This document shows positions 32,088 through 34,503 of a DNA stretch of 34,503 nucleotides, piece after piece. This DNA is from Planctomycetaceae bacterium (lineage in GTDB: Bacteria > Planctomycetota > Planctomycetia > Planctomycetales > Planctomycetaceae): contig JAKFUF010000106.1 of the NCBI GenBank assembly GCA_021732845.1, positions 1 to 34,503 of the forward strand. Reading direction: 5' to 3'. Position numbers and translations under genes: made by a program. Every line of letters starts with the position of its first letter. The first letter of the stretch is position 1. The notes beneath the pieces are model-generated. The model worked only from the letters and a program-made list of their open reading frames with translations, did no database searches and was not told the origin of the DNA.

Positions 32088-33128
32088 ATGCTCCGACGCG
32101 CGCTCCACGAAGGTCGTACCGCACTTCGTCGACTCGCGGTGTTGTTGACGCTGTTGCTTGCGCTCACCCTGATAGGCACGGTCGGACTGCGGCTCATCAC
32201 TGGAGGGCGATGGCTGGACTGCCTTTACATGGCGGTCATCACGCTGACCACGGTCGGCTATGAGGAATCCGTGCCACTGGGAGACGCCGGGCGGGTTTTC
32301 ATCATTGTCTACCTGGTGTTTGGGTTCGGGGTCTTTTCGTTTACTGCCGTCAATCTTGTGCAGTCCGTACTCAGCCCGGAAATTCGCGGTCTGCTGGAGA
32401 GAAACCGGATGGAGAATGTGATCGCGAAGCTCAAGAACCATGAGATTGTCTGCGGCATGGGGCGGATGGGGGTCACCATCTGTCAGCAGTTGCACGCCAG
32501 CGGCCGCGCTTTTGTGGTGGTGGACTGCAACGCGGAACTGGTGCGCCGACAGTGTCAGGAGCACCACTGGGCGTACGTGATCGGAGATGCCACGGAAGAT
32601 GCCACGCTGAAGGAGGCGGGGATCGAACGGGCGCGGTCGCTGGCCACCGTCCTCCACACGGACGCTGACAATATCTATGTCATTCTCACGTCGAGAATTC
32701 TGGCACCAGGACTGCAGATTTTGGCGCGGGCCAGCGAGGACAGCGTGGTGGCCAAGATGGAGCGCGCGGGTGCCACGCGCGTTGTCAGCCCGCACACGAC
32801 GGGAGCCATGAAAATGGCTCGTTTCCTCCTCAATCCGAATGTGGAGGACTTCTTGGAAATCGCTGATCGTCGCGGCCAGGGACTCGAACTGGCGGATGTC
32901 AAAATTCAGCCTGGCAGTCAGTACGTTGGCAAGCGAATCGCCGACACCTGCCTGGCCAGACTTGGAGTCATCATCGTGGGCCTTCGTCGCCAGTCGGGCG
33001 AGCGGCTCATGCCAGTGCAGAGTGAGACTGAGATCAACGCCGGAGATTGTCTTTTCGCGTTTGGCAGCACCGAAGCCGTGAACCGCATGATCGAGGAATC
33101 GGCCTCGACCGATGTCGGCTTCGACTGA
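32088..33128 (+). CDS. Two-helix potassium channel with RCK (TrkA-N/TrkA-C) domain
   Basis: A 346-residue inner-membrane K+ channel of MthK architecture. TM1 covers residues 15-35, the pore loop carries the selectivity filter TTVGYE (54-59), and TM2 covers 69-92. The RCK N-lobe begins at HEIVCGMGRMGVTI (118-131) with a Rossmann GxGxxG, and VVVDCNAELV supplies the acidic residue at the end of strand 2, typical of nucleotide or ligand binding. The TrkA-C lobe spans about 265-340. Four subunits would form the pore with an octameric RCK ring if it follows MthK. Gating ligand (Ca2+, nucleotide) is unknown. No partner genes are nearby. Confidence 0.92.
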   Translation: MLRRALHEGRTALRRLAVLLTLLLALTLIGTVGLRLITGGRWLDCLYMAVITLTTVGYEESVPLGDAGRVFIIVYLVFGFGVFSFTAVNLVQSVLSPEIRGLLERNRMENVIAKLKNHEIVCGMGRMGVTICQQLHASGRAFVVVDCNAELVRRQCQEHHWAYVIGDATEDATLKEAGIERARSLATVLHTDADNIYVILTSRILAPGLQILARASEDSVVAKMERAGATRVVSPHTTGAMKMARFLLNPNVEDFLEIADRRGQGLELADVKIQPGSQYVGKRIADTCLARLGVIIVGLRRQSGERLMPVQSETEINAGDCLFAFGSTEAVNRMIEESASTDVGFD

Positions 33129-33159
33129 GGTTGCCGCCCAGTTCGGATTTAGAAACGAC

Positions 33160-33183
33160 AATGCCCGGCATTTGCCGGGCATT
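33160..33183. terminator. Hairpin between convergent channel and YbjN-like genes
   Basis: AATGCCCGGC and GCCGGGCATT form a perfect 10-bp stem with a 4-nt loop (ATTT), in the 80-bp gap between two convergent genes. There is no long T-run, but its position and strength fit a bidirectional terminator. Confidence 0.55.
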
Positions 33184-33208
33184 GAGCGTTTGGTCGAGTG
33201 GAATCAGA

Positions 33209-33871
33209 TCATTTCTTGACCGAGGTGGCCGGGGTTTTGGCGCCGGTCCGGGTGGCTGGCTTGTCGGTGGCCGCCGGTTCGGCTTCGGTGGTTTCCGGTG
33301 CCGAGGCGGTGTTGCCCAACTGCTTCCAACTGGCGACGGCCCAGTGGCCGTAGGTGTTCATCACCGTTTTGCCAAGTTCCTTCAGGTCGGCCCGCATTGT
33401 GGCGCTGCTGATGTTTTCGTTCTTGATCACCCGCTGCAGCACAAAGCGTTTGTTGCTGGCAACATACGCGAAGAACTGGCCGTTGCCCATCTTGTCGTTA
33501 TCGGACAACAGCCGCAGCAGGGCGACGCGGGGGACGTCAGCAGCGGAGGGTGGCAGTTCGTCGAGCCACGCCATGATCCACAGCGTTTTCTCGTCGTTGC
33601 TGAGGACGACGGACATCGACAGTTCCCACTCTTCTTCTTTTTTATCGGCAAACTGAAAGTCATAGCGGCTTTCAGTTTTGGTGGGCTTCAAACCCAGCCC
33701 CTGCAGCATGTTGCCGAGGGAGTCGATATTGACGCCCCCTTTGGAGGCGGTGGCGGCGCTGGTGGCCGTATCCGCGCGGGTCGTTCCGCTCAGATGACTG
33801 ACGGCCCAGACCCCGGCCACGAGGCAGGCGGCAGCCGCCACCCACCAGCGGCGTACAGACATCTTCGGCAT
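33209..33871 (-). CDS. Exported hypothetical protein, YbjN-like
   Basis: A 220-residue protein with an N-terminal signal or anchor (VRRWWVAAAACLVAGVWAVSHL, residues 5-26). The middle (about 40-165) alternates strands and helices: YDFQFADKKEEEWELSMSVV, TLWIMAWLDELPP, ALLRLLSDNDKMGNGQFFAY, and RFVLQRVIKNENISSATM. That order resembles the YbjN/CesT-like chaperone fold. The C-terminal 40 residues are Thr/Ala/Pro/Lys-rich and probably disordered. AAGGAG lies seven bases before the ATG at 33871, deciding the start. It is 28 bp downstream of the Nudix gene and likely co-transcribed. Function unknown. Confidence 0.72.
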   Translation of the reverse strand: MPKMSVRRWWVAAAACLVAGVWAVSHLSGTTRADTATSAATASKGGVNIDSLGNMLQGLGLKPTKTESRYDFQFADKKEEEWELSMSVVLSNDEKTLWIMAWLDELPPSAADVPRVALLRLLSDNDKMGNGQFFAYVASNKRFVLQRVIKNENISSATMRADLKELGKTVMNTYGHWAVASWKQLGNTASAPETTEAEPAATDKPATRTGAKTPATSVKK

Positions 33872-33899
33872 TGTGACACTCCTTGTCGAATGCTGACTC

Positions 33900-34496
33900 T
33901 CAAACTCCGCCGAACAGGTGCCGCAGGCAAAGCTGCGACCAAGTCTCAAACTGGTCAACCTCCGCGACCAGATTTTCCGCCGGAGCAAACCCTGCTTCTA
34001 ACATCGACTTTTCACGCGGAGAAACTTTGGGCGCGTCGACGTCGAATATATGCACGATGCCGAGGTGGACCCGGCCCACCTCGGTTTCGTCATCATTCAG
34101 CAGGCCGACCAGCCGGTTCGTAACATTCGCCGAGATCTCGACTTCCTCTTCGATCTCGCGTTTCATCGCCTCCAGATACGGCGATTCCTCCCGGCCCAGG
34201 TCCAGCGTCGAAATGTGCCCGCCCACCCCCACCGACCGCTTGCTGTGCAGCCGGGCCTCGCCCTGGGCCGTGCCCCGCTTGTAGTGGAACAACTGGTTCT
34301 CGAAGCGAAAAATGCAGTAGGGGATGAGCTGCTTGTAGCTGGTGTCCTGCTCCATCTGATCCCGCGGCAGGTATTTCCCATAGTGCGGATCAAGCAGCGT
34401 CTTCAAGTACGGCTCCACGTTCGTGCACACCCCCTGGAAGTAGCCGATCTCATGAAACAGGAGTGTGGGAACGACCAGGACGTGTTCGACGGACAT
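33900..34496 (-). CDS. Nudix-like predicted phosphoesterase (COG4112 type)
   Basis: A 198-residue cytoplasmic protein. The central part contains [12 protein letters not shown] (about 88-99) and [15 protein letters not shown] (107-121), corresponding to the Nudix strand-loop-helix. The box is degenerate: REIEEEVEI keeps REUxEE, but the usual Gly is Glu120, and the spacing between the Gly-rich loop and the helix is longer than the canonical pattern. The N-terminal half ([17 protein letters not shown], then [17 protein letters not shown]) matches what I recall of the predicted MutT-like phosphoesterase family COG4112. The start codon is 7 bases from the window edge, so its ribosome-binding site cannot be assessed. 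It heads a pair with the YbjN-like gene. Confidence 0.78.
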   Translation of the reverse strand: MSVEHVLVVPTLLFHEIGYFQGVCTNVEPYLKTLLDPHYGKYLPRDQMEQDTSYKQLIPYCIFRFENQLFHYKRGTAQGEARLHSKRSVGVGGHISTLDLGREESPYLEAMKREIEEEVEISANVTNRLVGLLNDDETEVGRVHLGIVHIFDVDAPKVSPREKSMLEAGFAPAENLVAEVDQFETWSQLCLRHLFGGV

Positions 34497-34503
34497 GGGG
34501 ACT

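Noticed and set aside
1-34503. CRISPR arrays, transposases, integrases or phage genes
   Set aside because: No regularly spaced direct repeats with unique spacers, no DDE or tyrosine-recombinase motifs and no phage structural genes were seen; the repeats found are short and mostly inverted.

Overview
This 34.5 kb window is a G+C-rich bacterial chromosome segment, most likely from a planctomycete (Planctomycetota). The marker set is typical of that group: a large PSCyt1/DUF1549/DUF1553 protein, a DUF1080 secreted protein, a formylglycine-type sulfatase, a SecD-SecF fusion, a NagB/PIG-L fusion, and gaps rich in short degenerate repeats. No rRNA, tRNA, CRISPR array, prophage or transposase was recognised. 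The species cannot be named from sequence alone.

Layout. 1-2.6 kb: the 3' end of hisS, then an exported sulfatase. 2.65-7.9 kb, minus strand: a short secretin-domain protein, secDF and a creatininase-family hydrolase; the last two are 22 bp apart. 8.2-12.3 kb, plus strand: a NagB-like/PIG-L fusion and metG. 12.4-12.75 kb, minus strand: a lone hemP behind a promoter with a Fur-box-like site. 13.0-17.2 kb, plus strand: a family 2 glycosyltransferase, a BshC-like protein, an RlmB/TrmH-type RNA methyltransferase and a YiiX-like cysteine amidase with a Cys/Trp-rich tail. 17.3-19.95 kb, minus strand: a BlaR1-like M56 membrane protease and its BlaI-like repressor, with a 13-bp palindrome filling most of the promoter spacer. 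20.2-21.4 kb: coaD (minus) and a GIY-YIG protein (plus), separated by a run of hairpins. 21.5-25.7 kb, plus strand: a DUF1080 protein, a GspG-like secreted protein, a leaderless TlpA-like thioredoxin, a leucine-rich-repeat gene remnant and mdh with a clear terminator. 25.8-27.6 kb, minus strand: exbB-exbD and two paralogous small membrane proteins ending in half of an acyl-carrier-like domain. 28.3-34.5 kb: the PSCyt1/DUF1553 protein, a two-helix K+ channel with an RCK domain (both plus), then a COG4112-like Nudix protein and a YbjN-like exported protein (minus).

Genes that plausibly work together are blaI-M56 (autoregulated proteolytic signalling), exbB-exbD (proton-driven energising, no TonB here), secDF-creatininase (co-transcription only) and the Nudix/YbjN pair. 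Most of the rest are single housekeeping or envelope genes.

The most unusual layer is intergenic. At least six families of short-period degenerate repeats and hairpins occupy nearly every gap. Several occur as facing inverted pairs, one supplies the stop codon of a gene, one has entered the 5' end of an ORF, and one lies immediately 3' of both mdh and exbD, thereby bracketing the twin small-protein genes.
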